A stretch of 64,000 bases of DNA from positions 1,364,001 through 1,428,000 of the forward strand of contig NZ_CP095078.1 in the NCBI RefSeq assembly GCF_022919075.1, written 5' to 3'. The stretch comes from Nocardioides sp. W7 (GTDB lineage: Bacteria > Actinomycetota > Actinomycetes > Propionibacteriales > Nocardioidaceae). Positions 1-9,020 of this stretch are shown here, piece by piece. Both the position numbers and the translations under genes were made by a program. The notes under the pieces are model-generated. The model was not told where the DNA came from, did not search any database, and saw only the letters and a program-made list of their open reading frames with translations. Within the stretch, counting starts at the first letter, position 1. The number at the start of each line of letters is the position of its first letter.

Positions 1-1
1 C

Positions 2-2452
2 GACGAGCTCTACCTCGCCACCGATGAGGACCGCGAGGGCGAGGCGATCGCCTGGCACCTCCTCGACGAGCTGAAGCCCAAGAAGGACGTCCCGGTCCAC
101 CGGATGGTCTTCCACGAGATCACCAAGCCCGCGATCCTCGCCGCGGTCGAGAACCCGCGCCAGATCAACGACGACCTCGTCGAGGCCCAGGAGGCACGCC
201 GGATCCTGGACCGCCTCTACGGCTACGAGGTCTCCCCGGTGCTGTGGAAGAAGGTCATGTCCGGCCTCTCCGCCGGCCGCGTGCAGTCGGTCGCGACCCG
301 GCTGGTGGTCGACAAGGAGCGCGAGCGGATGAAGTTCCGGCTCGCGTCGTACTGGGACCTCGAGGGCACCTTCGACGCCGGCAGCAAGCACGAGCAGCGG
401 ATGTTCCCCGCCAAGCTGCACTCCGTCGACGCCGTGCGCGTGGCCCGCGGCTCCGACTTCGGCCAGGACGGCCAGCTCAAGGCCGGCGCGAACGTCGTCC
501 ACCTCGACCGGACCCGCGCCGAGGCGCTGGTCGCGGGTCTGCAGGACACGACGTACGACGTCCGCTCCGTGGAGTCCAAGCCCTACCGTCGCTCGCCGTA
601 CGCGCCGTTCCGCACGACCACGCTGCAGCAGGAGGCCGGCCGCAAGCTCGGCATGAGCGCCTCGGTGGCGATGTCGGTCGCGCAGCGGCTGTACGAGAAC
701 GGCTTCATCACCTACATGCGTACCGACTCCACCACCCTCTCCGACGCCGCCGTCGGGGCGGCGCGGGCGCAGGTGCGTGAGCTGTACGGCGCCGAGTACG
801 TCCCCGACAGCCCCCGGGTCTACGCCTCCAAGGTGAAGAACGCCCAGGAGGCGCACGAGGCGATCCGTCCCGCCGGCGACACCTTCCGGACCCCGGCGCA
901 GACCGGGCTGAAGGGCGACCAGTTCCGGCTCTACGAGCTGATCTGGATGCGCACCGTCGCGTCGCAGATGAAGGACGCGGTCGGCAACTCCGTCACGATC
1001 CGCCTCGGCGGCGCGGCGAGCAGCGGCGAGGACGTCGTCTTCTCCGCCAGCGGTCGCGTGATCACCTTCCACGGCTTCCTCAAGGCGTACGTCGAGGGCA
1101 CCGACGACGCCGCCGACGCCAAGGACGACGCCCAGACCCGGCTGCCGAACCTCAGCGAGGGCGACTCCGTCTCCGCGGCGACCGTGTCCGCGTCGGGCCA
1201 CGAGACGAAGCCGCCGGCGCGCTACACCGAGGCCACCCTGATCAAGGAGCTGGAGGAGCGCGAGATCGGCCGCCCCTCGACGTACGCCTCGATCATCGGC
1301 ACGATCCTCAACCGCGGCTACGTCTACAAGAAGGGCACGGCTCTGGTGCCGGCCTGGCTGGCGTTCTCGGTGACCCGGCTGCTGGAGGAGCACTTCCCGC
1401 GGCAGATCTCGTACGAGTTCACCGCCGAGATGGAGGACATCCTCGACGAGATCGCGGCGGGTCGTAAGGACCGCAACACCGAGCTCGGCGAGTTCTACTT
1501 CGGCTCCGGTGACATCGAGGGGCTCAAGAAGCTCGTCGACGAGCTGGGCGAGATCGACGCGCGCGAGCTGGCGACGTTCCCGATCGGCGGTCCCGAGTCC
1601 GGCATCAACCTGCGGGTCGGCCGCTACGGCCCGTACCTGGAGGGCCCGGACGACGAGGGCAACCCGATCGGCAAGCGGGCCAACGTCCCGGACGACCTGC
1701 CGCCCGACGAGCTGACCCTCGAGAAGGCGACCGAGCTGTTCGCCAACCCCGCGGGCGAGGAGATCGAGCTCGGCGTGCACCCCGAGTCCGGCCTGCACGT
1801 GGTCGCGAAGAACGGCCGCTTCGGTCCGTACGTCACCGAGGTGCTGCCCGAGGATGCCCCCAAGTCGGCGAAGCCGCGGACCGGCTCGCTGTTCAAGTCG
1901 ATGACGCTCGACACGGTCTCGCTCGAGGACGCCGTCAAGCTGCTCTCGCTGCCCCGGGTGGTCGGCGTCGCCGAGGACGGCGAGGAGATCACCGCCCAGA
2001 ACGGCCGCTACGGGCCGTACCTGAAGAAGGGCACGGACTCCCGGTCGCTGACCAGCGAGGACCAGCTGCTCACCATCGGCCTCGACGAGGCGCTGAAGAT
2101 CTACGCCCAGCCCAAGCAGCGCGGCCGGGCCGCGGCCGCCCCGCCGCTCAAGGAGCTCGGCAACGACCCGGTCTCCGGGCAGCCCGTGGTCGTGAAGGCG
2201 GGCCGGTTCGGTGAGTACGTCACCGACGGCGAGTTCAACGCCACCCTCCGCAAGGAGGACACCGTCGAGTCGATCACCCTCGAGCGGGCCGCCGAGCTCC
2301 TCGAGGAGCGGCGCGCCAAGGGTCCGGCGAAGAAGGCGGCCAAGAAGGGCGCGAAGAAGGCGCCGGCCAAGAAGGCGACGGCGAAGAAGGCGACCACCAA
2401 GAAGACCGCCGCGAAGAAGACGACGAAGAAGGCTGCGGCCAAGAAGAGCTGA
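2..2452 (+). CDS. topA: DNA topoisomerase I (5' end outside window)
   Basis: Type IA topoisomerase that relaxes negatively supercoiled DNA by transient single-strand cleavage. The reading frame is open from base 2, so the start lies upstream; 816 residues are visible. The TOPRIM acidic motif D-E-D-R-E-G-E-A is seen at about bases 26-50. The catalytic tyrosine is in F-I-T-Y-M-R-T-D-S, with the Tyr codon at 713-715. Several C-terminal 'GRYGPY/GRFGPY' repeats follow (about 1600-2230). The protein ends in a Lys/Ala-rich tail (about 2320-2449) typical of actinobacterial TopA and likely to bind DNA. It is followed directly by a strong hairpin. Identification is secure. Confidence 0.98.
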   Translation, partial: DELYLATDEDREGEAIAWHLLDELKPKKDVPVHRMVFHEITKPAILAAVENPRQINDDLVEAQEARRILDRLYGYEVSPVLWKKVMSGLSAGRVQSVATRLVVDKERERMKFRLASYWDLEGTFDAGSKHEQRMFPAKLHSVDAVRVARGSDFGQDGQLKAGANVVHLDRTRAEALVAGLQDTTYDVRSVESKPYRRSPYAPFRTTTLQQEAGRKLGMSASVAMSVAQRLYENGFITYMRTDSTTLSDAAVGAARAQVRELYGAEYVPDSPRVYASKVKNAQEAHEAIRPAGDTFRTPAQTGLKGDQFRLYELIWMRTVASQMKDAVGNSVTIRLGGAASSGEDVVFSASGRVITFHGFLKAYVEGTDDAADAKDDAQTRLPNLSEGDSVSAATVSASGHETKPPARYTEATLIKELEEREIGRPSTYASIIGTILNRGYVYKKGTALVPAWLAFSVTRLLEEHFPRQISYEFTAEMEDILDEIAAGRKDRNTELGEFYFGSGDIEGLKKLVDELGEIDARELATFPIGGPESGINLRVGRYGPYLEGPDDEGNPIGKRANVPDDLPPDELTLEKATELFANPAGEEIELGVHPESGLHVVAKNGRFGPYVTEVLPEDAPKSAKPRTGSLFKSMTLDTVSLEDAVKLLSLPRVVGVAEDGEEITAQNGRYGPYLKKGTDSRSLTSEDQLLTIGLDEALKIYAQPKQRGRAAAAPPLKELGNDPVSGQPVVVKAGRFGEYVTDGEFNATLRKEDTVESITLERAAELLEERRAKGPAKKAAKKGAKKAPAKKATAKKATTKKTAAKKTTKKAAAKKS

Positions 2453-2459
2453 GGCGGAC

Positions 2460-2483
2460 CGCCGGGGAGGAACCTCCCCGGCG
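2460..2483 (+). terminator. Hairpin terminator after topA
   Basis: Perfect 11-bp inverted repeat, CGCCGGGGAGG then AA then CCTCCCCGGCG, starting 8 bases after the topA stop. There is no T-tract, as is common in high-GC actinobacteria. It lies in the 51-bp gap before the next gene and probably limits read-through. Confidence 0.7.
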
Positions 2484-2503
2484 ACCCGTCCGTTGGCGCT
2501 GGC

Positions 2504-2845
2504 ATGGACGTGCGTGCGGTGGGTCGGGGCCTGGTCGTGCTGGCGGTCCTGGGGTGGATCGTGATCGCGACCCTGGTCGGGATCGGCACCTTCGGCAACG
2601 CGTACTGCGTCGGCACCAGCGGCGAGCCCTACTGGATGGACTGGGCCCGCGGCCACCGGGTGTGCGGGATCGGCGGGCCCGACCTCTACCGGGGGGTGAT
2701 GTACCTCGGCGGGGTCGTGGCCCTCGCGGCTGCGGTGCAGGCCGGGTGGCTGACCGGCCGACGGTTCTGGCTGCGCTGCGCGGCCGCGGTGCTCACGCCG
2801 TTCGTGGCGTACGGCGTCCTGCGGGTCGTCGTCGCCCTCGGATGA
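2504..2845 (+). CDS. Small membrane protein of unknown function
   Basis: A 113-residue protein with about three hydrophobic segments (residues about 8-30, 65-82 and 88-110). The first two are separated by a loop containing two cysteines (motifs NAYC and HRVC) that could form a disulfide outside the membrane. ATG start at 2504 just after the topA terminator hairpin; no convincing Shine-Dalgarno sequence is visible. It converges on the gene ending at 2855. No family recognised. Confidence 0.65.
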   Translation: MDVRAVGRGLVVLAVLGWIVIATLVGIGTFGNAYCVGTSGEPYWMDWARGHRVCGIGGPDLYRGVMYLGGVVALAAAVQAGWLTGRRFWLRCAAAVLTPFVAYGVLRVVVALG

Positions 2846-2854
2846 TCGGGGTGC

Positions 2855-3439
2855 TCAGCTCCCCGTCTCGCTCGTGAGCAGCGCGCCGAGCTCGTCCGCC
2901 GAGACCCCGGGGCTGACCACTGCCGTCCACTTCGGGCCCTTCGGTGTGGTGGCCCGCAGGTAGAGCGCGCCGTCACCGGAGCGTCGGTCGGTCCCGATCC
3001 ACGCACGCTCAGGAGGTGTTCCGGGGAGGTCCAACGGCCGGGCGCCGTCCGGCAGCGATCCCGGCCGGAAGACGTGCAGCGTCATGGGGGCCTGGTCGGC
3101 CGGGCGCTGGTAGGCGACCGTGAAGCCGGCGACCTGGAACCTCTCGGTGACCAGCTCGAGCGGCGGCGCCGGGATCGATGGCGACGCAGCGGTGGTGTCC
3201 GCGGGGACCGGAGGCGTGCTGCTCGGCGGGTCGGCGACCGGGGCCACCGCGGCCTGGGGGCCGCCGACCACGACGGCGACCGTTGCGGCCGCGGCCGCAA
3301 CGGGCAGCGCGAGCCAGCCGCGCGAGGCCCAGGCCGGGGTACGGCGCACGGTGGGTGCCAGGCCGTCGTACAGCAGGGTGTCGGTGGCGTCCTGGAAGGC
3401 TCCGCGCAGGTCGCGGGTCAGGTCATCGTCGGTCAGCAT
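2855..3439 (-). CDS. Membrane-anchored protein paired with sigma factor (putative anti-sigma)
   Basis: 194 residues: a cytosolic N-terminus (about 1-40), one membrane segment (about 41-65, rich in Ala/Val), a Pro/Ser/Thr-rich linker (about 66-95), and an extracellular domain of about 95 residues. Its start overlaps the end of the sigma factor gene by 17 bp, so the two are translationally coupled. In this setting a single-pass partner usually acts as the anti-sigma or signal-sensing protein. No zinc-finger anti-sigma motif is visible, so the role is inferred from context only. Confidence 0.7.
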   Translation of the reverse strand: MLTDDDLTRDLRGAFQDATDTLLYDGLAPTVRRTPAWASRGWLALPVAAAAATVAVVVGGPQAAVAPVADPPSSTPPVPADTTAASPSIPAPPLELVTERFQVAGFTVAYQRPADQAPMTLHVFRPGSLPDGARPLDLPGTPPERAWIGTDRRSGDGALYLRATTPKGPKWTAVVSPGVSADELGALLTSETGS

Positions 3440-3944
3440 CGGCGTTCTCCCTGGTGGTGGCGGTGGTGGGGACGAGCGCGGACCGGAGCCGGTCCAGCGC
3501 GCGGGCGGTCTGTGACTTGACGGTTCCCTCGGAGCAGCCGAGGGCGGCGGCGGTCTCGGCGACGCTGAGGTCGTCGAAGTAGCGCAGCACCAGCACCGCC
3601 CGCTGCCCGGTGGGCAGCTGCCGGGCCGCCCGGAGCAGCTGGTCGCGGTCGGCGACGCCGTCGGTCACCGGGACCGCGACATCCATCTCCAGCGGCGCCT
3701 CGCCGGGTCGCCGGCGCAGGTCGCGCCACCGGTCCTTGGCGAGGTTCACCAGGACCCGGCGGGTGTACGGCGCCGGGTCCTGGCGCGCCGTGGACCACCG
3801 GCGGGCGGTCCGCAGCAGCGCCGTCTGCACCAGGTCCTCGGCGTGCCCGCGGTCGCCGGTCAGCAGGTACGCCGTGCGCAGCAGCCGGTCGGAGGTCTCG
3901 CGCACGAACGCGTCGAAGGCCAGCTGGTCGGCTCGACTGATCAC
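3423..3944 (-). CDS. SigE-family ECF RNA polymerase sigma factor
   Basis: ECF sigma factor with region 2 (LLRTAYLLTGDRGHAEDLVQ type) and region 4 (L-P-x-x-Q-R-A-V-L-V-L-R-Y-F-D-D-L-S-x-x-E followed by the helix-turn-helix G-C-S-E-G-T-V-K-S). The motifs match the SigE-family subgroup common in Streptomyces and Nocardioides. I prefer the GTG at 3944, giving 173 residues starting M-I-S-R-A-D; a GTG at 3986 would add 14 residues without similarity to the family. The downstream membrane protein overlaps it and probably controls it. Confidence 0.92.
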   Translation of the reverse strand: MISRADQLAFDAFVRETSDRLLRTAYLLTGDRGHAEDLVQTALLRTARRWSTARQDPAPYTRRVLVNLAKDRWRDLRRRPGEAPLEMDVAVPVTDGVADRDQLLRAARQLPTGQRAVLVLRYFDDLSVAETAAALGCSEGTVKSQTARALDRLRSALVPTTATTRENADADRR

Positions 3945-4112
3945 GTGGGGTTCCGTCTCGTCACGCCCCCCAGAACTCCGGGACACCGGTCGAGGTTGTC
4001 ACGCACCGGCCGGATTCCGCTTCGGCTTTCGGGCACCGTGCGCCCCCGCGCGCCCCGGCGTACGGCCCGACCCGTCTTGGCCGGTGTCGGCGACCCCCCG
4101 TAGGTTCACTGC

Positions 4113-4766
4113 GTGAGCTCCCCGGGTGTGTACGCCGACACCGGCGTCTTCGTGTGCTTCGAGGGTGGCGAGGGCTCCGGCAAGTCCACCCAGTCCCGGC
4201 GGCTCCGCGAGGCGCTGGAGGCCGCGGGCCGCACGGTCCTGCTGACGTTCGAGCCCGGCGACACCCCGGTGGGCCGCACCCTGCGCGAGATCGTGCTCAG
4301 CCCCGAGACCGGTGAGCTCTCCGACCGCACCGAGTCGCTGCTCTACGCCGCCGACAAGGCCGAGCACGTCGACACCGTGGTGTGGCCGGCGCTCCGGCGC
4401 GGCGAGGTGGTCGTCACCGACCGCTACGTCGACTCCGCGCTGGCCTACCAGGGGGCGGGCCGCGCGCTCGTCGTCGCCGAGGTCGAGGGGGTCATGCGGT
4501 GGGCCACCGGCGACCTGCGACCCCACGTGACGGTCCTCCTCGACCTCGAGCCCGACACCGGCCTGGGCCGGTTCGAGGGCCGCGACCGGATCGAGGGCGA
4601 GTCGCGGGAGTTCCACCAGCGGGTGCGCGCGGCATTCCTGCGGATGGCGGCCGCCGACCCCGATCACTACCTCGTGGTCGACGCCCGGCTGCCGGTCGAG
4701 GAGATCGCCGCGCTGGTGCTCGACCGGGTCCGGCCGCTGCTCGATCGCGCCGCGGTGGCCCCGTGA
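4113..4766 (+). CDS. tmk: Thymidylate kinase
   Basis: Phosphorylates dTMP to dTDP with ATP, an essential step of dTTP supply. 217 residues from a GTG start. The P-loop G-G-E-G-S-G-K-S-T lies at residues 18-26, and the dTMP-binding/LID signature D-R-Y-V-D-S-A-L-A-Y-Q-G is present. The stop overlaps the GTG of holB by 4 bp (GTGA), so the two are translationally coupled, the usual tmk-holB arrangement. Confidence 0.97.
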   Translation: MSSPGVYADTGVFVCFEGGEGSGKSTQSRRLREALEAAGRTVLLTFEPGDTPVGRTLREIVLSPETGELSDRTESLLYAADKAEHVDTVVWPALRRGEVVVTDRYVDSALAYQGAGRALVVAEVEGVMRWATGDLRPHVTVLLDLEPDTGLGRFEGRDRIEGESREFHQRVRAAFLRMAAADPDHYLVVDARLPVEEIAALVLDRVRPLLDRAAVAP

Positions 4767-5983
4767 GCGTCTGGGACGACCTGGTCGGCCAGCACCGCGC
4801 GGCCGAGGCCCTGCGGGAGGCCGCGGCGGGGCACGGCATGAGTCACGCCTGGCTCTTCACCGGTCCGCCCGGCTCGGGCCGTTCGAACGCCGCGGTCGCG
4901 TTCGCGGCCGCGCTGCAGTGCGAGCGGGGACGCGACAGCGGACCCGCTGATGGTGGTCGAGCGAGCGTCCCGGGTGTCGAGACCAGCGGGAGCGCCGAGG
5001 TCGGCTGCGGCGTGTGCCACGCCTGCCACACCGTCCTCGCCGGCTCGCACGCCGACGTCAAGCGGGTCAGCACCGAAGGCCTCTCGCTCGGCGTCGACTT
5101 CATCCGCGACCTGGTCCGGGCCTCCGCCCTCACCCCGGTCGGCCGCGGCTGGCAGGTGATCATCGTCGAGGACGCCGACCGGCTCACCGAGCGCGCGGTC
5201 AACGCCCTGCTCAAGGCGATCGAGGAGCCGGCCGTGCGGACCGTGTGGATGCTGTGCACCCCGACGGTCGAGGACGTGCTGCCGACGATCCGCTCCCGGT
5301 GCCGACTGGTCACGCTCACCACGCCGTCCGCGGCCGACGTCGCGGCGTTCCTGGTCCGGGCCGACGGCGTCTCGGACGCGCTGGCGTCGTACGCCGCCCG
5401 CGCCAGCCAGGGTCACATCGGCCGGGCCCGCGCGCTGGCCCGCGACGAGGGGACGCGCAACCGGCGTCGCGAGGTCGTCTCGATCCCCGTCGGCCTGACC
5501 AGCCTGGGGCGGTCCATGAAGGCCGCGCAGCGCCTCGCCGAGGTCACCAAGGAGGAGGCCGACCTCGTCACCGGCGAGCTCGACGCGCGCGAGAAGGTCG
5601 ACCTGGACTCGGCGTACGGCGTCGTCGAGCGTGGCCGCCGGCCGCGGGAGTACGCCCCGGCCCTCGCCCACCTGCTCAAGGAGCAGAAGTCCCGGGCCAA
5701 GCGGCGCCACCTCGACGTCGTCGACCGCAGCCTGATGGACCTGGTGTCGGTCTACCGCGACGCGGTCGCGCTCGCGACCGGGGCGCCCGGTGAGCTGGTC
5801 AACGCCGAGATCCGCGCCGACGTCGAGAAGATCGCGGCCGGCTCCACCCCCGAGCTCAACCTGCGCCGGATCGGCTGGATCTTCGAGGCCCGCGAGCAGA
5901 TGCTGGAGTTCAACGTGCAGCCCGCCCTCGCGCTGGAGTCGATGATGGTCGCCCTGCAGGCGCCGGACGGGGCGTCCGCATGA
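4763..5983 (+). CDS. holB: DNA polymerase III subunit delta' (clamp loader)
   Basis: Clamp-loader ATPase-fold subunit; 406 residues from the GTG that overlaps the tmk stop. Features in order: G-P-P-G-S-G-R P-loop-like motif, a C-x2-C-x2-C zinc element (CGVCHAC), D-A-D-R-L, the N-A-L-L-K-A-I-E-E-P helix, and the S-R-C motif. A roughly 24-residue low-similarity segment between the P-loop region and the zinc cysteines is encoded by a repeat-like palindrome (4951-4985), described in the findings. The stop overlaps the next ATG. Confidence 0.96.
   Translation: MSVWDDLVGQHRAAEALREAAAGHGMSHAWLFTGPPGSGRSNAAVAFAAALQCERGRDSGPADGGRASVPGVETSGSAEVGCGVCHACHTVLAGSHADVKRVSTEGLSLGVDFIRDLVRASALTPVGRGWQVIIVEDADRLTERAVNALLKAIEEPAVRTVWMLCTPTVEDVLPTIRSRCRLVTLTTPSAADVAAFLVRADGVSDALASYAARASQGHIGRARALARDEGTRNRRREVVSIPVGLTSLGRSMKAAQRLAEVTKEEADLVTGELDAREKVDLDSAYGVVERGRRPREYAPALAHLLKEQKSRAKRRHLDVVDRSLMDLVSVYRDAVALATGAPGELVNAEIRADVEKIAAGSTPELNLRRIGWIFEAREQMLEFNVQPALALESMMVALQAPDGASA
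4951..4985. repeat. Repeat-like palindrome inside holB
   Basis: TGGTGGTCGAGCGAGCG (4951-4967) and TCGAGACCA (4977-4985) form a degenerate inverted repeat. I recognise this pattern from intergenic repeats in Nocardioides-type genomes. Here it is in frame within holB and encodes a linker rich in Gly, Ser and Ala. Confidence 0.5.
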
Positions 5984-7545
5984 TGAGCCCGCGCACGGTC
6001 CGGGTCGTCGTCCTGGTGCTGGTGGTGGTGCTCTGCCTCGGCGGTCTCAGTGCGGCGGTGGTCGGCCTCGCCAGCGGCGGCGACAGCCGCAGCGACCTCC
6101 CGGTGCGGGCGAACCCGCCCACGCCGCCCCCACCGGGCGCGACGGACCCGCCGGAGCCGGCGCTGGCGTCGTACTACTCCCAGCGGCTGCGCTGGGAGAG
6201 CTGCCGCGACCGCTTCGAGTGCTCGACCCTCACCGTCCCGCTCGACTACGCCGAGCCCGCGGGCGAGACGATCGACCTGGCGCTGCTCCGGGCCCCGGCC
6301 GGTGACCCGGACGGCCGGGTCGGCTCGCTGGTGGTCAACCCGGGTGGCCCCGGTGCGCCCGGCACGGACTACGCGGCCAGCGGCCAGTTCGGGAAGCGGC
6401 TCGCCGCCGGCTTCGACATCGTCGGCTTCGACCCGCGCGGCACCGGTCAGAGCTCGCCCGTCGACTGCCTCTCCGACACCGACCTGGACGCCTACCTCGC
6501 GGCCGACCCCTCGCCCGACGACCCGGCGGAGGTCGACGCGCTGGTCGCCGCGACCAGCGGGCTGCAGCGCGGCTGCAGCGAGCGGTCGGGAGAGCTGGCC
6601 GGCCACCTCTCCACCGTCGAGGCGGCCCGTGACCTCGACGTACTCCGCGCGGCGCTGGGCGAGCCGGGGCTGCTCTACCTCGGGGCGTCGTACGGCACCT
6701 TCCTCGGGGCGACCTACGCCGAGCTCTTCCCGGCCAGGGTCGGACGCCTGGTCCTCGACGGCGCGGTCGACCCGAGCATCGACCGGCGGCAGCAGGCGCT
6801 CGCCCAGGCGGAGGGCTTCGAGACGGCGCTGCGCTCCTACGTCACCGACTGCGTCGACCGGGGTGACTGCTTCCTGGGCGACACCGTCGAGGCCGGCCTG
6901 GCCCGGATCGCCTCGTTCCTGGAGGAGGTCGACGCGGAGCCGCTGCCCTTGGACGACGGGCGGGAGCTGACGGAGGGGCTGGCGCTCCTCGGGGTGGTCC
7001 AGCCGCTCTACGTTCGCGACTTCTGGACGCTGCTCGACCGCGGCCTCGAGACCGCCTTCGACGGCGACGGCACCGTGCTCGCCCTGCTCGCCGACGCGTA
7101 CTCCTCGCGGTCCTCGGACGGCACCTTCCTCGACAACAGCACCGAGGCGAACGTCTCGATCAACTGCCTCGACGACCCGTCGTCGACCCCGGTCGAGCAG
7201 GTCGAGGCCGAGCTGCCGGCCTTCGAGCAGGCGGCGCCGACCCTGGCGACGAGCTTCGTGTGGGGTCTGGTGGGCTGCGTCGGCTTCGAGCCGCGCGCGG
7301 TCGAGGCCCCGCCCACCATCCGCGCCGAGGGCGCGGCGCCGATCGTCGTCGTCGGCACCACCCGCGACCCGGCCACGCCGTACTCCTGGGCGCTCGCGCT
7401 GGCCGAGCAGCTCGAGTCGGGTGTGCTGGTCAGCCGCGACGGCGACGGCCACACGGGCTACGGCTCCGACAACGCCTGCGTCGACGCCGCGGTCGAGGAC
7501 TACCTCGTCGATGCGACGGTGCCGGCGGACGGGCTGGAGTGCTGA
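5980..7545 (+). CDS. Exported alpha/beta hydrolase, tripeptidyl-aminopeptidase-like
   Basis: 521 residues. An N-terminal hydrophobic segment (about 8-33) acts as signal peptide or membrane anchor and is followed by a Pro-rich linker. The hydrolase fold has a G-G-P-G oxyanion-type motif (near residue 117), the nucleophile elbow G-A-S-Y-G-T with Ser237, and a C-terminal TAP-like region containing the acid and H-T-G-Y near residue 487. Related proteins remove N-terminal peptides or cleave esters outside the cell. The start overlaps the holB stop; a second ATG follows immediately at 5983. Confidence 0.9.
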   Translation: MMSPRTVRVVVLVLVVVLCLGGLSAAVVGLASGGDSRSDLPVRANPPTPPPPGATDPPEPALASYYSQRLRWESCRDRFECSTLTVPLDYAEPAGETIDLALLRAPAGDPDGRVGSLVVNPGGPGAPGTDYAASGQFGKRLAAGFDIVGFDPRGTGQSSPVDCLSDTDLDAYLAADPSPDDPAEVDALVAATSGLQRGCSERSGELAGHLSTVEAARDLDVLRAALGEPGLLYLGASYGTFLGATYAELFPARVGRLVLDGAVDPSIDRRQQALAQAEGFETALRSYVTDCVDRGDCFLGDTVEAGLARIASFLEEVDAEPLPLDDGRELTEGLALLGVVQPLYVRDFWTLLDRGLETAFDGDGTVLALLADAYSSRSSDGTFLDNSTEANVSINCLDDPSSTPVEQVEAELPAFEQAAPTLATSFVWGLVGCVGFEPRAVEAPPTIRAEGAAPIVVVGTTRDPATPYSWALALAEQLESGVLVSRDGDGHTGYGSDNACVDAAVEDYLVDATVPADGLEC

Positions 7546-7560
7546 TCGCCTCCGACTCCG

Positions 7561-8478
7561 TCAGACCGGCTCCGTGAGCGCCTGGATGCGCTTGGTGGCC
7601 AGGTCGATCATCAGCTGAGCGGCAGGGGAGAGGGTCGCCCCGGAGCGGTGCACGATGGCGAAGGTGTCGTACTGGCGCGGGCGCAGGCTGACCCAACCGG
7701 CACCGGGGGCCAGCCGCGGGACGAGCTGCGTGGCCGCGCCCATGGGGACGACGGAGTCGGCGTACCCCATCCCGACCAGCTCGACCGCGGTCTCGATGTC
7801 CTCGACCTCGATCCGGGTCTGCGGGTTGTGGCCGGTCTCGTGCAGCATCTGGCGCAGCGTGAGCCGCGTGCTGTCGACCGCGCGGTACGTCGTCTCCGGC
7901 ATCACCAGTGACGCCCGGGAGAGTCGATGGGCCGTGACCGGGCTGGCCACGTGCGTGGGGTCCGCGCTGAGGTAGACGAGCTCCTCGCGGGCCACGGGGG
8001 TCACGGTGAGTCCCTCGCTGGCCACCGTCGAGAGTGCGAGCATCGCCGCCTCCAGATAGCCCCGGCGCAGGTCGTCGGCGACCTCGGTGGAGTTCTGGCC
8101 GACCAGCTCGACGCGGACCCCCGGGTAGCGGGTGAGCACGTCGGCGATCAGGCCGGCGCCGGCGTACAGCCGGGCGATGCCGAACATCCCGAACCGGATG
8201 GTCCCGGTCTCGAGCGACTTCACCGCCTGGGCCGCCCGGCGGGTCTCCTCCGCGGCGGCGAGGGTGCGCTCGGCGTGCGGGCGCAGGGTGTCGGCGACCG
8301 TGGTGGGTACGACGCCGCGCCCGACCCGTCGGAACAGCTGGACGCCGAGGGACTTCTCGAGGGTCCGGATCTGCTCGGAGACGCTCGGCTGGGAGTAGCC
8401 GAGCTCCTCGGCGGCGCGGGTGAGCGAGCCGTGCTCGTAGGTCGCGAGGAAGCAGGTCAGCTGGTGCAGCGAAAGCAT
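7561..8478 (-). CDS. LysR-family transcriptional regulator
   Basis: 305 residues: an N-terminal winged helix-turn-helix (about 1-60, with L-G-Y-S-Q-P-S-V-S-E-Q-I in the recognition helix) and a C-terminal substrate-binding domain. It is convergent with the hydrolase and divergent from the small zinc-ribbon gene at 8584. The 105-bp divergent gap is the likely site of autoregulation. The ligand and targets cannot be told from sequence. Confidence 0.95.
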   Translation of the reverse strand: MLSLHQLTCFLATYEHGSLTRAAEELGYSQPSVSEQIRTLEKSLGVQLFRRVGRGVVPTTVADTLRPHAERTLAAAEETRRAAQAVKSLETGTIRFGMFGIARLYAGAGLIADVLTRYPGVRVELVGQNSTEVADDLRRGYLEAAMLALSTVASEGLTVTPVAREELVYLSADPTHVASPVTAHRLSRASLVMPETTYRAVDSTRLTLRQMLHETGHNPQTRIEVEDIETAVELVGMGYADSVVPMGAATQLVPRLAPGAGWVSLRPRQYDTFAIVHRSGATLSPAAQLMIDLATKRIQALTEPV

Positions 8479-8583
8479 AGGGAGATCCTATGGCTTCCGC
8501 AGGAAAGCGAGGCTACCCCTATGAGTTGGAGCGTCGGAGAATGGTGGTGTCATCCCGCCCTGACCCCTGAAGGAGGTCCCTCG

Positions 8584-8802
8584 ATGTTCGCCCACCACTG
8601 CACGTCGTGCACCCAGCGCCAGCTGATCTTCCCGAGCCAGGTGACCTCGCTCGTGAACACCGACCACGGCATCATCGTCGCCTTCACCTGCTGGTGCGGC
8701 GCCGACCAGACGCTGCTCACCGGCAGCCGGGCCGGCACCACCGCCGAGGCCCCCGCTGGCGCGACCGTCGCCGCCCGCGAGGACGCGGTCGCCGCCGCCT
8801 GA
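8584..8802 (+). CDS. Small zinc-ribbon-like protein
   Basis: 72 residues from the ATG at 8584, preceded by a strong Shine-Dalgarno sequence (AGGAGG at 8571-8576). Cysteines are paired as C6-x2-C9 and C36-x-C38, consistent with a small zinc ribbon, followed by an Ala/Thr-rich tail. It is divergent from the LysR gene and upstream of tRNA-Thr. Function unknown. Confidence 0.75.
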   Translation: MFAHHCTSCTQRQLIFPSQVTSLVNTDHGIIVAFTCWCGADQTLLTGSRAGTTAEAPAGATVAAREDAVAAA

Positions 8803-8811
8803 CCCCGGATT

Positions 8812-8840
8812 TTCGCGAGGCGGATCGCTCTCCGTATACT
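8812..8840 (+). promoter_or_regulatory. Putative tRNA-Thr promoter
   Basis: A good -10 hexamer TATACT (8835-8840) lies 17 bp after a weak -35 TTCGCG (8812-8817), placing transcription start about 30 bases before the mature tRNA. Confidence 0.5.
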
Positions 8841-8875
8841 TCCCCGGGTTGTCCGGACCTGGTGTCCGGCAACAC

Positions 8876-8951
8876 GCCGCCTTAGCTCAGTCGGTAGAGC
8901 GAGTCACTCGTAATGACTAGGTCGTCAGTTCGATTCTGACAGGCGGCTCCA
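8876..8951 (+). tRNA. tRNA-Thr (anticodon CGT)
   Basis: 76 bases including an encoded CCA (8949-8951). Acceptor GCCGCCT (8876-8882) pairs with AGGCGGC (8941-8947). The D-stem is GCTC/GAGC, the anticodon stem AGTCA/TGACT with loop CTCGTAA, and the T-stem GTCAG/CTGAC with loop TTCGATT. Anticodon CGT reads ACG (Thr). It is the likely attachment site of the accessory segment that follows. Confidence 0.97.
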
Positions 8952-8998
8952 CGTCAACATCCCTGACCTGCGGAAACGCGGATCGGGGATGTTGGCGT
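8951..8998 (+). terminator. Long hairpin immediately after tRNA-Thr
   Basis: ACGTCAACATCCC (8951-8963) pairs with GGGATGTTGGCGT (8986-8998), giving 13 bp with one T-G wobble. An inner GCG-GAAA-CGC tetraloop sits near the apex. It begins on the last base of the encoded CCA and probably ends the tRNA transcript. Confidence 0.65.
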
Positions 8999-9020
8999 TC
9001 GGGGCCGAAATCGCCGGATT

